Origin: Limnanthes douglasii subsp. nivea
Lineage: Eukaryota; Streptophyta; Magnoliopsida; Brassicales; Limnanthaceae
Assembly (NCBI GenBank): GCA_036936605.1
Contig: JAUPFV010000005.1
Span: 201,001-265,000 of the forward strand
Length of the DNA stretch: 64,000 bases
Direction of reading: 5' to 3'
This document shows, piece by piece, positions 11,376 to 23,575 of this stretch. The position numbers and the translations under genes were made by a program. The first letter of the stretch is position 1, and each line of letters starts with the position of its first letter. Under the pieces are notes generated by a model. It saw only the letters and a program-made list of their open reading frames with translations, made no database searches and was not told where the DNA came from.

Positions 11376-11800
11376 GGCTTTGAACAGTACATCGTCCCTC
11401 GACTATCACGCTTGGTGGCAAATAGTCCTTTGACTTTCAAATGTCCGTTGACAGTCCCTGGACTATCGCGTTTGGATAAAGTTAGTCCACCAGATCCTCT
11501 CATCCATGAGAGGCTTCCACGTGTCACCATAGTCCCCAGATTTTTGTATCACCACTAGTCCCTTGAGTTTAGTTTTCTATAATTTTCTACATTTTGGGTT
11601 TGACCTAAACTCAAGGGACTAGTGGTGATACAAAAATCTGGGGACTATGGTGACAGGTGGCAGCCTCTCATGGATTAGAGGATCTGGTGGACTAACTTTA
11701 TCCAAACGCGATAGTCGAGGGACTGTCAACGGACATTTGAAAGTCAAGGGACTATCTACCACCAAACGCGATAGTCGAGGGACGATTTACTGTTCAATGC
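11376..11800. mobile_element. Foldback MITE (Mutator-like by target duplication) in gag of element B
   Basis: 425 bp with two inverted arms of about 197 bp (11376-11572 and 11605-11800) around a loop of about 32 bp. Ends read GGC(T/A)TTGAACAGTA. The 11-bp target duplication is in the range of Mutator-like elements, and a transcript would fold into a long hairpin. The arms contain repeated GTCCCTCGACTATCGCG-like and AGTCCCTTGA-like units. It has no coding capacity. Confidence 0.85.
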
Positions 11801-13191
11801 CTTTCGTTTTGTCATAAATGGTGGCTATGTTTTCTTTTAACTCAGTAGACCACTCCGGTTGAACCCAAGGCCCTCACTTATTTCTAGATTGTTGACTTTG
11901 GACAGGCGCAGCTGGCTGAGACTGAGCTTTGGCTCTGTTATGACCCTGCCCAGCCTCACTTGCCTTGTTCCCGGACTGATTTTGGTTTGGGCTTGGTGCA
12001 GCCGGAGCATACCTCACCTGCCTGTGTACCCTAGTTTTCTTCATTTTATCCACGTTAATTTGCTTTCCAACCTGATTCAGTAGACCTCCCCATGTCATGG
12101 CCTTTTTTATGGTCACTGAATCAGCCAAATTTCCAGGGTTTAAGCCCTGCCTCAGAGAAGCTATTGCTACTTGTTCAAAGCAATCAGCCAACCCATTTTT
12201 GCAGTTTACAAAGCGACTTATGTATTCTTTTAGAGATTTGTTCGGTTCTTGGGCACAATGGATGATTGTGTCTCTATTGCCCTTCACCTCCTTACTTCCA
12301 ACAAACTGCCTCCGGAAGGCCACCCAAAAGGTATCGAAATTTCTGATGTACCCCTGTGGTAGACTGTTATACCACTTCAGGGCACTCCCCGTAAAGGATT
12401 GGGAGAATGCTCTACAAAGCAACTTGTCGTCATCATCGAAATTCATCATGAAATTTTTTAATTGTTCCAAGTGATTGTCCGGGTCTTTACTGCCATCGTA
12501 CTTTTCCATTTCTGTACTGTCAAACCTCTTAGGGAGGTTTCATGACAGAATTTTGGACGACAATGGAGATTTTCTCCAATTCCGGCCACGACTGAAAACG
12601 GTATCCTCGTTAGGAGTTGCAAAGATACCTGGCTCATCATGGAAGGAAAAAGGATCCACCAGCATCCGGTCTATGTGTCTCCAGCTATGAGACGATCCTT
12701 TGCCTATATGTCTCTTTAACTTTCCATTCCTATCTTTTTTTCTTAAATACTTCTTAACCAACTTTTGTTTCTTTTTAGATCGGCCCTCATCACTGCTGGA
12801 TGACAAGGATTCTTCAACTCCATCTTCGCCCGAGGAGCTACTAGAAGATTCTGAGTTTGAATCAGAGCTCTCCAGTGGCTTAGACCGGTGAGACTTGTTG
12901 GAGCTAGAATGAGTCTTCTTCGTACTCACATGGGTTTTCGAAGGCTCATGCTCTCTAGGGTTGTCAGTAAGGTGAACAACTCACGCCTTTGATTTCTCTT
13001 TTACACCCATCTTTGCCCTCTTAGCCCTTAGAGTTTCTATTTCAACTTTTAATCTATCGTGCTCCTCGATGGTATATTCATCATTTTCTCCCACCACTTT
13101 GAGAAAAGCTGGTGGTACTTCCGGCACGTCCGGATTCATCCGAATTGGTTTTTTCTGATGGTTTTGAATGCTAGATTCAGGCACCGTCGCA

Positions 13192-13209
13192 CTCCCACTG
13201 TGGTCGCCA
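13192..13209 (-). promoter_or_regulatory. Primer binding site of element B
   Basis: Minus-strand TGGCGACCACAGTGGGAG, three bases inside the 5' LTR. It begins with TGG as required for pairing with a tRNA CCA end. The same 18-mer occurs in E and F. The tRNA species cannot be named from this sequence alone. Confidence 0.7.
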
Positions 13210-13212
13210 ATT

Positions 13213-13634
13213 TGATGTGGTTTATTTTCGTTTGAGGGTAATTTTATAATTTTGTTTAGAGTTTTGTGGAATTTTGAGAGTATTTAATGTTTGGATAGAA
13301 TGTAGAGGGAGAATAAAGCTGCTTGGTTGTATTTAATTTTCATTACCCTCATTTAATGTAGGTGGTTGGGTATTTATACCCTTTATCTTTCGGGCCATAT
13401 GGGCTTTCGGGTCGTGTTTTATGGATTCGGGTCGAGTTTAAAGATCCAGTAGCTTTTACGTAAACAAGTAATTAGTTTAATCATGAAGTGATTATGTTTT
13501 TAATACTTTAGTTCTGTTCGGACAGTTTAGTAAGTGGAGGTTGTCCGAATCGTTCCTGTCCGGTTAGATGGATGATGTCCGAATTGCCCCTCTCCGGTTC
13601 TCACAAAGAGTGGTGACAAAATCCAGACTCATCG
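13213..13634 (-). repeat. 5' LTR of element B
   Basis: 422 bp, with a minus-strand TATA box TATAAATA at 13371-13378. It ends in CATCG instead of CATCA. It differs from the 3' LTR by about 20 substitutions and a 13-bp insertion. The target duplication AGCTA follows at 13635-13639. Confidence 0.94.
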
Positions 13635-14103
13635 AGCTACAATTTGGGAAGGACCCTATGTGGTCAGTGAAAATCTTAAGCCTAAGACGTACCGGCTCCA
13701 AGATAAGGATGGAAGGATTTTGAATCACCCCTGGAATATTGAACACCTTCGGTTATTGTTGGAATGAAAACTATGTAAATATTTACTTGTTTAAAAGTTC
13801 ATGTAAATATTTGGGGGCATACTCTTTCCTACCCTGGTGGCGCGGGGAGGTTTTAATGAGGTGTCCAGGATTTTTAATAAAATTCGATGCCTTCTTAAAA
13901 AATTCGGAGTGTTTCAATTGATAGTTTTTTTGAAATTTTTTATCAATGGCAGACCGGATTGAACTGGTAGAGTGATGACTACTTAAACATTTGTCATCGG
14001 AGAATTTAAACACTCTCACTTTAAAATACTTGTAAAATAACTAAGGGTTGTTTGAACATTAGCCATCAAAGTTGAAAAACTATGAAACAATGCAAGAGTT
14101 GTA
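13635..14103 (+). pseudogene. pol: Element A, right part: integrase C-terminus and 3' untranslated region
   Basis: The sequence continues exactly where 2739 stopped: WEGPYVVSENLKPKTYRL, then HPWNIEHLRLLLE and a TGA at 13765-13767. The 3' region contains the conserved hairpin segment (13816-13867) found downstream of pol in all copies. Similarity ends at about 14103, so the antisense ORF and 3' LTR of A are absent. Confidence 0.9.
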
Positions 14104-15689
14104 GTGTCATCTTCTTCTTCTTTTTAGCATGCTGGTCCTTGTTTCTTTTGTAGAGCTACATCTTATGTTCTCCCGCTTCCTTCTCGTCGGTGTTCTCTAG
14201 ACTGAATTGGAATAATCTAAGAAAGACGGAGTTTTGGTTTTCATTTAATATTGGTGGTTAAAACTTTTAATTAGGTGCTTTTGAACCTCTTTTTGTGGCT
14301 CTTATCGTCAGTCCTGTTGAGTCTCACATGTTTGATTTGTGTTTTTTGGCTTTCAGTCTTTTATTTTCCTTCACTATCCATCTTCTATTTTGCGGTCACG
14401 CTTCTTTAATAATTTATTCTCTACGCTCATTGATATATCACAATTATTTTGTTGGTCACTGAGTTTTGGTGGCTCCGATCCAAAGAAGATGGATGAAGTT
14501 TATCCTATTTTCAATTTAATACTATTGAATTTTCGTTCATGCTTCTAAGTCCATTTAGGTGTTCATGCCTCTAAGTCCATTTAGGTCCTTGTTGTCTCCC
14601 TGAGTTTTGGATTTAACAGTGTTGTCTCTCACTAGAAATCAGTTTGTGATGCATCTAGGGAGCTATTCTCTGTGGTTGGTAAAGTAGTATTATATTCTAC
14701 TTTCAGTTTCTAAATTTATCATAGAGTTTTTGTTGTTTCTTTTGCAGTCTTGCTATTTTTTTTGTAATGTAATCTTTGTATTTTACTTTTTGGTTTAATT
14801 TCTGTTAATTTCCGGTTCCTTGGTTTTAGGTCTAATACACATTTACTGATATATTCCGGTAGGGGAATGCCTTGATAATTTTGTAAACTTTATAATTTAT
14901 TTAATATTTTTTAAACTAAAAAAATTAATCATTTAAATAAATAAAATTTATTTTCGATCAAATCTGCATATTTTAAGTAAAAAACATGATTTGTTAAAAG
15001 TTAAATTAAACCAATTTTAAATCATAATTATTTTTTTATAAATTTGTTATTAAATTTGAACAATTGTTAGTAAATTGTACAGTTTATTTTCGATATATTG
15101 TCATTTATTTTTATACTATTTTCGGTATCGTTTTTTAATTGAAAATTTTATATTATTAATAAATAGAGGAGCACTATATAAGCAAAATTAAATATTTGAA
15201 TCTAAGGGTTTCAAGAGTTAGTATACTGTTCTCCCACTCGACGAGTATCTAAACCTAATATATTTCAAAAATAAGGACATGATGTGTTACAAGTTTAGTT
15301 GTACATGAATCAATCCTAATTGATTGTTATCTCTATGTATATCCTTCATACTATCTGTCGTATGTGAGACCTGAACCTTTTTTTGTTTTCCAAATTCAAA
15401 CAGATAAGTATACATTAAACAGTCTCAATGACAATCTTCTTTTTAAAACATGAATTCTCGAAATGAGAAAATAAAACCGGAACGAGGTCAAAATATTTAA
15501 AAACACACAATACAATGATCTTACTGAAGAAATACCCACAGCTACAACGCATCAAGAGGCCAACAAATTCCAGTTTACTACAACAAATACTTGGATCCCG
15601 ATATAACATGCAAGTAGTACAAATTTCTGAAGATGACAGTCTTCTAAGAATCAATATGTTTTCTAGAAAAGGACAGGTCGCAAACCTAG
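14104..15689. other. AT-rich stretch without recognisable gene
   Basis: 14104-14860 is T-rich plus-strand sequence that could be the 3' tail of an old LINE, but no coding domain supports this. 14880-15180 is very AT-rich. No RNA gene, LTR or conserved ORF is visible. Confidence 0.4.
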
Positions 15690-18600
15690 AGGTCCAACAG
15701 CTCAACTAGATTTTGGTTTACCTTTACATGAGTATTTTCCATACTATCACTTTCGATGATGACGAATTGAGGAAGGTAGTCGAAAACCATAAGGATGCAC
15801 TATTCATTATCGCTGAAATCACACGGACTAAATTCATAAGAATAATGCTTGATACAAGAAAATTTGCGAATATCTTTTTCAAAAAAATTATGATAAAATA
15901 TGAGACATAACACTTATATCACCTTATATAATAATGTCAACGAATTTCAACAGATTCACGCTTAACTCTTCATGATAGTAGATAAACTTTCGTATTTGAA
16001 TGATTTTTTTTGTCGTACTTTGCTCAACTTGTTTTACAATATCATGTCTACTACGTATCAGTGCATAAGACATGTTGCTAACATATATATCAACATAATT
16101 TATTATAGTTAGTGCTTAATCAGAGAACGGTATACTATTTTCCTTGCTCATTGCAAATAAAAATTAACCATGACCCTCATAGTCTTGGACAATATAAACC
16201 ATTAAAGGAAGCCTAACTTAAAAAGTAGAGCCTCACGAATCAGTAGAATAAGTAACATCTAGAATGAGATAAATAATTTATATTGGGTACAACCTATGAG
16301 GGCTCATGCAAACTAAACTTTTATCTTTTGTATCCAGTAACTTTGATGTTGTTTTCCAAATATGTGCATGATGTGACATCAGTATCGGCCTCGATTCTTT
16401 GCTATAAGCTATCGATTAACACCACTTATCGGTCGTTAAAATATAGACGCATGAAATTAACTAATGAGAAAGTTGAGCCATCATTGTCGAGGTCAACCGT
16501 TCAACCAGATCGGCCAAATCAAGTACACACTTTACCGTGTATAGATTGTGATTCTAATCTTTATGAAAAAGAAAAATAGAAAATGGAGGAATGTGTGGAA
16601 TTCACCAAAAATAGTTGAAGTACTTGATCAGTAAAAAGAACAAAAACATGTCTGACTCAACTACCTGATCTAGTTATCCTGAAGCCACCGTAAACAATCA
16701 AAGAGGCCCAAATCATCACAAAAATAATGACTGCATTCAATGCATTCAATTCTGATAAGTATGCTATACTTTTTCAAGTATTAACAGTGTTAGCCAGTTT
16801 ATTTAGGCATCATAATGCAATAAAATATTCCAAAAAATCAAGTAGCATATGGATTTTCATGAAGTCTTCACTTGATCAAGCCCATATTGACACTTTTTAT
16901 CTATACTTAGTAGTTTATGATGATGTTGTTAGTGCATGGTTAGTAAAAGAAGAATGATCCATTTGTCCATCATCATTTACGTCAATAAATTACTCATTGG
17001 TGTCGAAGATAGATACTTCCAATATAAGTTTACAATGGATCTGGTTGTTGCAAGGGAAATTTTGGTTTAAAGCTCTTTTATTTTTAAGAACACCTTCTCA
17101 AATACTGAAAAATCTAACACGATTGTATATAAAATTGAGTGAGTTTAACATCAAAGCTCAAAGTCTAGTATATTTCCTTACCAAATCTCACGTTGAAATA
17201 TTGACCTCTTACTAGGATTATTATGAACCGATATAGACGCTCTGAAATGACGGGGGTTAAAACAATCTAGGACATATAGCTAATATCCAACTAACATCCC
17301 CTTGGAGGTTAGGGGGTTATCATAAATCCATCAAGTTTGGATTCCTGACCTCAGACAATAAGGTTGAATACGAAACATAAATTCCAAGGATCTGACTTGC
17401 CCATATATGTGGGGAATGATACTTTAGAAATCCCACTTACTCGTAATTAATAGTCAAACATAGGACAAACCAAATCAAATAAATATACTCTTACCATCTA
17501 TGTAACAAAACTACAGGGGGTAAAGAATCCAAATTTATATAGGCAATTTTGAGGCGATACCTCATGCTGAAAATCCAGTACTTCATGTCATTGCTTTCTC
17601 TAAAATCTATGAATCTGAAATATGATTGCCATACAAGAAAAACCTGCCACCTTCAGCCAACATAAGTCGAGCAGTCTAAAATAATCTTTGAAGATATGCA
17701 TATCGATGAGTCATCAGATATGAGAACTCCGTTAAGGGTTTATTACAAAAGGGTTGCTCCCAAATAACAAAGTCGAGCGTATAAGTATCAAAATTTAATA
17801 TGTTCATTACGTACTTTTCGATGAAAACTTATATTGTAGAGAATTATGTAGACTCTTTCTTTTATTCTTAGAATTTGAATAATTAATCTTTATATCTAAA
17901 GAAACCCATAAAGAACAAAAAGGTTATGATTGTAGGTATAAGTCATTTAATAGATGAATCCTATTAGTTGGTTACTATTGGCCTATAATACATATGGATG
18001 CTAAAGCACTTATTCAACGTTGCAATATATGCTAGAGATTCATGAAATCACTTCATATAGTAACGATACTCATGAATTTAATCTGCGAAGTTGCTTAATA
18101 AAAATATGATTTTGTTAAATGGGATCCCTTCCAAAAAGCATCAATGGTCGGTGATACCTTATGGTTATAGTAGATTATTCCTTAATATGGGTAGAGGGAG
18201 AGCCATCAACCGATTCCAAACCAAAAAAAGTTATACATTTTTTAAGAAAATATTTGATGCATATATTAGGTCTCTAAATCATAATTTTTATTAATTGGTT
18301 TTTGTTCTTAAACAATGAACAACATTTGTTTTAGAAAACAAAATACATTCAACAAACCTTTTGGGATCTCTTCCAAAGTCAAGTAATGTATAGGATGCAC
18401 CACATTCTCGAAGGTTTTATAGGGAATTTGCCCAACTTCCTCCATAAAAATATTATGTTTCTACTGAATGACCTCGAGAAGCACGGTAGGGGAAACCTTC
18501 TTTTGCTTTGGTCTATGAGATGAATCTTGTGGGCTCAGCCAAATTTTTTATATTATTCGAGATAAAGAGATACATTGAATGATCAAACATGTACATCTGT

Positions 18601-19060
18601 AGATACGAATTAGAATTGGTCGAAAAGACTCATATCAAATTGCATCTTCAAATTGAGAAATACCGAGTGCTAATGCACGCCAGATATGTCTCTAATATTA
18701 TCCTTTATGATTTTCAAATAGGGGATAATTTTCTTATAAGGATCTTTATTCGTATAAAAAATACATCTTTTAGCAAGATGGGGGCCCAACCGGGAAAGAC
18801 CAATATTGTAATTGTTAAGGTAAAATGAGACCCTTGCAAGTTAATAAGTGCATATGGACATCTTTTGCCATGCCAATAGAATATGGATCATCTAAAACTC
18901 CATGTTTCATGTGAGAATTACCTCTAAAGTATGTTTTACTTGATTTTTTTATTTATATTTTTCCAGTTTTTTGCTTTCTTATTACATCATGAGGTATTGT
19001 TGGTACTCTCTTTCATAATTTTGTGGCGCATGTAGGTTTTAATGATACGCCCTATTATGA
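15690..19060 (+). pseudogene. Ancient Tat-like gypsy relic
   Basis: Fragments in the correct order match the pol proteins of the younger elements at low similarity. ITFDDDELRKVVENHKDALF and IRIMLDTRKFANIFF (15740-15890) correspond to the protease region. ILCYKLSINTTYRSLKYRR (16400-16450) matches the RT start. YLYLVVYDDVVSAWLVKEE (16895-16955) matches the native RNase H. YYWPIIHMDAKALIQRCNIC (17970-18030) matches the integrase zinc region. LELVEKTHIKLHLQIEKYR and YDFQIGDNFL (18605-18740) match the integrase C-terminus. The conserved post-pol segment is still recognisable at 19000-19055. Many stops and indels; LTRs not identified. Confidence 0.72.
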
Positions 19061-19640
19061 ATGGATTTTGATGTCATGTTAATCTGGATGCTCCTATACG
19101 CTTTTGTTACAATATTGAATAAACAACGACTTCCAAGTCTTAACATGAAAATCGGTTAAACGACTCGAGAGTATGAGCACCAAACGTGTAAAGTAGCTCA
19201 TATGCCACAACATCAAATGTGCAAACTGACTCAAATGCCAATGAACTAAATGTACAAAATAGATACTATGTAAAAAAATGTGCAAAGTGACTTCTGATTC
19301 AGATCAAATAAAACTCGATTTTATTTTATTTTAAATTACAAATATGAGCGGAAATCAATTCAATAAAAATGGATCGAAGGGAGTTTGAGTCAAACGGAAC
19401 AAATACAATTTAAACTCAAAGTCATACATTTTTATTTACACTCTAGCCGACCTCCAGTAGCCAGACATGCGACTCAAGGTCGAATCAAGCGATACTAACT
19501 ATGAACTATACATATCAAAGTTTGGGTAATGAAAATAAGTATGCCTGTCTAAATTGGAGAGTTTATAAACTAAAACAGGTGGAGGCTCTATTATTAAATT
19601 AGCCTTATGTTTAGATATTATCTCCAATGTCCTCTTCTAG
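19061..19640. other. Intergenic sequence upstream of the lectin gene
   Basis: No ORF of interest or repeat recognised. It probably includes the upstream promoter of the jacalin gene; the only clear element is the TATA box at 19644. Confidence 0.35.
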
Positions 19641-19643
19641 TAT

Positions 19644-19650
19644 TATATAA
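19644..19650 (+). promoter_or_regulatory. Probable TATA box of the jacalin-related lectin gene
   Basis: TATATAA followed by AG, 239 bp upstream of the start codon. A likely 5'-UTR intron (donor GT at 19724, acceptor TGCAG ending 19875) lies between it and the ATG. Confidence 0.45.
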
Positions 19651-19882
19651 AGGATCATATTTCATGAAGCTAAACACAATACATATTAAACAGACAACAT
19701 TTCTCTTCTTCCGATCTAAGCAGGTCGGTACTCTTAAAACAGCTGTTCTTTTATGTTTAATAACACAGTGCTATGTTCTTCTAGAGTTTTTTAGTTTATG
19801 TATAATACTGCCACTCACACATTGATGTTTAAGTTATCTAGCTGAGACTGAGAGTATGTTTCATGTCTGATGCAGGATTACA

Positions 19883-22800
19883 ATGAGCCCACCAGTTGTT
19901 CACTCTGAAGGTCCTCTAGGAGGAAAACCTCCTAGAGAAGGTGGCGGTGGTTCCTTTAATGAAAAATTTACCGGAATCAAACAAATAAGAATAGCACATG
20001 CTCATGACTCCATCAATTCAATGAAAATTGAGTACGATTTTAATGGAAATTCGGTATGGTCTGGTGATCATGGAACAAATGTTTCTGGACCTAGCGTTAC
20101 TATGGTTAGTATACTTCTATATCCTAGTTATTTGGTTTACGTCATGTTAATTTCATATGATATGTTAGAACATAAGTATTCTTTTATTTTACATGTGTGT
20201 TTGCAGATCACTCTTTCTATTTCGGATGAGTATCTTATTTCAGTCTCAGGAACTTACGGCATGTGGGAAAACAGGTATATGGTTATAACTTCTCTTATTT
20301 TTTCAAAGTAACAAGAGAACGTTCGGGCCATTCGGTGCTGCAACTGGGACCAAGTTCTCTTACACACAATCCAACGGGAAGATAGTAGGGTTTCATGGAA
20401 TATATGGAGGAAAGCTTGATTCACTCGGAGTTTATTGGACACCTCTAGAGCCTGTAAAGCCAAAAAGTATGCCAAGATTTTCTTTTCGATATTGTTTTTA
20501 ATTGTTTACATAGATCTACTTTGACATTAACATTCACATTTTGTCCAGTAATAATACACTGCGAGGCTCCTGTCGGGGGAAAACCTCCTAAAGAAGGTCG
20601 TGGTGGTTCCTTTGATGAAAAGTTTACTGGAATCAGACATATAAGAATAACATCCGACGACGACACAATCAATTCTATTAAAATCGAGTATGATGACAAC
20701 GGAAAGTCGGTATGGTCTGGTGATCATGGATTAAGTGTCAATGGACCAAAAATCAATCTGGTTAGTTCATTTTAGTTTTTTGTGCATAGTTAATACAATA
20801 GTAATTTTCTTTCTTAAGGTTGTTACGTGTACACCAAGCATACTCTAACTATAGGTGTTTTTCGAGTCAAACTAGTATAAGGACCATATCGAACTTGACA
20901 ATATATCGATTTTATGTGATTTTGCAGATTACTCTATGTATTACAGATGAATATCTTGTCTCAGTCACAGGATATATTGGTAAATGGAGAGATTACACAG
21001 TTATAACTTCTCTTACATTCAAAAGTAACAAGAGAACGTTCGGACCTTTTGGTGCTTCAACTGGGACACAATTCTCTTTTCCACCATCGAGTGGAAAGAT
21101 CGTCGGATTTAGTGGAATATACGGAACAAAGCTTGATTCCATAGGAGTTTACTGGACACCTTTCGCACCAATACCTTCCCCAGGTATGCAGCGGCCCCAT
21201 TATTGTTTTTATTGGTTTTCTAGCTTTCATTGACTCAAAATATATGCTAACTAGTTTTTTTAATACCTATAGGAATTCCAGAAAAGAAAAGTAGTTATGC
21301 TTGGAATGATGGAGTACACACGTCTGTTAAAAAGATCGAGGTACATTATGGTGCTGTAATCAATTCGATTCGTTTTGAATATGATAGCCACGAGGGATCT
21401 TTTTTCTCGTCAAAACATAGAGGTGAACCAAAAGGCGCTTCTCATACAGTAAGTATATTATACTTCAATATGGTTTTAGCATTATGTTTGGCTTTAATGT
21501 GACTTATTATGATCAGACCTAATGAGAATGAATGTTATTGTCTTGAAGATTGAACTTGCAGCTCCTGACGAGTATTTGGTTTGCGTATTTGGCTTCATCG
21601 CTGATGGACCGACACCTAAAGCTATTCAATCTTTGACATTTGTAAGCAACTGGAGAAAATATGAAAGGATTGGTGGTGCAGAAACTGGAAACTTTTTCGT
21701 GCTTCCGCAGACAGGTGGAAAGATAACTGGCTTTTTTGGCAAAGCTGGTTCGCATTTGGAATCTCTTGGTGCTTATAGTGTACCGACCCCAAGAAGCTAT
21801 GAACCTATCGGGCCATTTGGAGGATCAGGCGGAAACAATTGGGATGATGGGCATTACCATGGAATACGAAAGATTAAAGTATTTATCAAAGACTTTATTC
21901 AATGTCTTCAGATTGAGTATGTTACAAGCGCCGGTGAGTTTTTATGGTCTGATGAGCACGGTTCAAGCAAAGGAGGCGACAAATTTGAGGTACATTAACC
22001 TTTTTTGTTTTATCTTTAATGTTGTTTGAACATTAGAGACATAGGCCAACACTTCTCAAAACATGTTTTGAGAGAAGAAAGTAACAACGTTATTATATAT
22101 CGCAGTTTGCACTTGATTATCCAAGAGAGCTACTTATTTCGATCTTGGGAAGCTATGATCCTTCAAAGCCGGGTAAACATATCAACTCAATCACATTCAA
22201 AAGCAATAAAAAAGATTACGGACCTTTTGGCGCTGAAGACGGAGTACAGTTCTTAATCTCCGCTACAAGGACCAAGATTATCGGATTTCATGGAACAAAG
22301 GATACATATCTTGGTTCTCTAGGCGCACATGTAACTCCTATTGCAGACAATGGGGAACCTAAGCCCAAGCCTATAATAAAGCTTGTTGGCCCATGTGGGG
22401 GCGACGGGGGAAGAGCATGGGATGATGGAGTTTACGACGCGGTTAACAAAATAACAATTGCTTACGATGAAACCGATGGCGCTATTGAATATGTTAATTT
22501 TGATTACACTAGGGACGGCCATGATGTGCTCTCTAAACTACATGGAACTTATCAGTATGGTCAGGTTGCCGAGGTTAGTTTTATATGTTTCCCTTATAAG
22601 ATATCACATACATGTTCCTTACAATGCTTAGTTAAAGATTATTTATATTACTTGCAGATCACGCTTGATGGCAAAGATGAGTATTTGGTCTCGGTTGAAG
22701 GATACTCCAACTATATAGTTGGTTTTCCAACTCCTCTTATCCAATCACTCACATTCAAAACCAACACGAAAGCTTATGGACCTTATGGTTCGAAGAAAGG

Positions 22801-22903
22801 GACCAAATTCTTGCTTGGAAATGATAACAGCAAAATATTAGGGTTCGTTGGTAGCTCCGGCCAATACCTTGATTCGATTGGAGCACACATAATAGAAAAA
22901 TAA
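19883..22903 (+). CDS. Jacalin-related lectin with five jacalin domains, eight exons, one frameshift
   Basis: Coding exons by GT..AG borders: 19883-20104, 20207-20466, 20549-20760, 20928-21183, 21273-21448, 21549-21989, 22106-22573, 22658-22903; about 759 codons if one extra base is discounted. Five jacalin-like domains: 1 and 2 start with a GGK-P-EG-GGSF segment; 3 starts at YAWNDGVHTSVKKIEV; 4 with GPFGGSGGNNWDDG; 5 with GPCGGDGGRAWDDG. Each domain has the ITL..DEYL, SLTFKSN and KI-GF-G strands of the beta-prism fold. The family binds mannose or galactose-type sugars; no signal peptide is visible, so a cytosolic or nuclear lectin is likely. Exon 2 is 260 nt where phase requires 3n+1, and an extra T in the run at about 20297-20302 stops domain 1 (20309-20311). 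This is either a sequencing error or a recent pseudogenising change. Confidence 0.85.
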
Positions 22904-23219
22904 CATTCAGTGTGATTTGAAGTATATGGTTTGGTGTGTTTGTTTGTTGCTGTCTTTGATGTTGTGTGCGAAGGAAGTATTCGTCTTTTGTTTATTGTCT
23001 ATTTGTTTTCACTTTCAGTATCAAATAAGAGTTGTAAGCCGCAGCATTGTCTATGATGTTGTTTGTGTGCACGTACTTGTCATTTCTGTTCCTACGGTGA
23101 TGCAGAACATTCTATCTGAGTGTATCTTTATGTATGTTTGCCTTTATGTTTCTTGTTATTCTGGATTTGATAATTGATGTTGCTGTGTTTTTCGGTTTCA
23201 CTGTCTTCCTAATATTATT
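22904..23219. other. 3' flank of the lectin gene
   Basis: T-rich sequence that probably contains the 3' UTR. No conserved ORF. An AATAA-type signal near 23024 is only suggestive. Confidence 0.35.
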
Positions 23220-23575
23220 ATTGATGGTCCCATAAGATTTGGAAGTGTTTTTAGAGTAAATCAATGGTTCGAGGGTTTAATTCGTAATATTAGTTACTTA
23301 ATGACTATATTTGAGAGAGACCCACTAAGTATTCAAAAGAAAGTCAAGAATAATAATTGTATAATTATTATTCAATCTATCCTTTTTCCAGAATATGGTG
23401 GTGCTTTTATATAAGTCCCACAAGTACAATTTATTAATTGCAGATCCGTCCTCAATTCTATTGTTTGTTATAAATTGGTTTTTTTCAATTACATAATTGT
23501 AAATCACTCTTAAAAAACTTTTTTTGCCAAATAAACTCATGTATCTTTTATAGGTCTTTCATTTTTCCCATATCA
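23220..23575 (-). repeat. Probable LTR remnant of second-family copy 1
   Basis: Ends in CATATCA followed by a GTAG..T-type hairpin, as at the LTR edge of copy 2 (29520/29521). It contains TTATATAAGTCCCAC, comparable to the minus-strand TATA region of the copy-2 LTR. The left edge is uncertain. Confidence 0.45.

Larger units (their letters stand above)
10891..13139 (-). pseudogene. gag: Element B gag, split by a MITE
   Basis: Start MNPDVPEVPP at 13139 on the minus strand, then a charged/Ser-rich linker (SSSNKSHRSK, SSSSDEGRSKKK), the Retrotrans_gag-type core (ALKWYNSLPQGYIRNFDTF, AFRRQFVGSKE, LKEYISRFV) and a zinc knuckle of unusual form, CQYHNDTGHTTEDC (C-x2-H-x4-H-x4-C). Stops occur near 12981 and 12540. 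A 425-bp MITE interrupts the part between core and zinc knuckle at 11376-11800. Confidence 0.9.
2740..13634 (-). mobile_element. Element B: Tat-type Ty3/gypsy element nested in element A
   Basis: Ten-kilobase minus-strand element with LTRs at 13213-13634 (5') and 2740-3148 (3'), a 5-bp target duplication, PBS, gag, protease, RT, two RNase H domains, integrase, and an extra ORF on the opposite strand beside the 3' LTR. By eye the LTRs differ at about 20 of 409 aligned positions (about 5%) plus one 13-bp indel, so B is older than element D. Gag, RT and integrase all carry premature stops, and a MITE sits in gag. Confidence 0.95.

Noticed and set aside
10355..11530. 391-codon open frame as a novel protein gene
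   Set aside because: Its first part is translated MITE arm and the rest is gag zinc knuckle and protease; the fusion is an insertion product.
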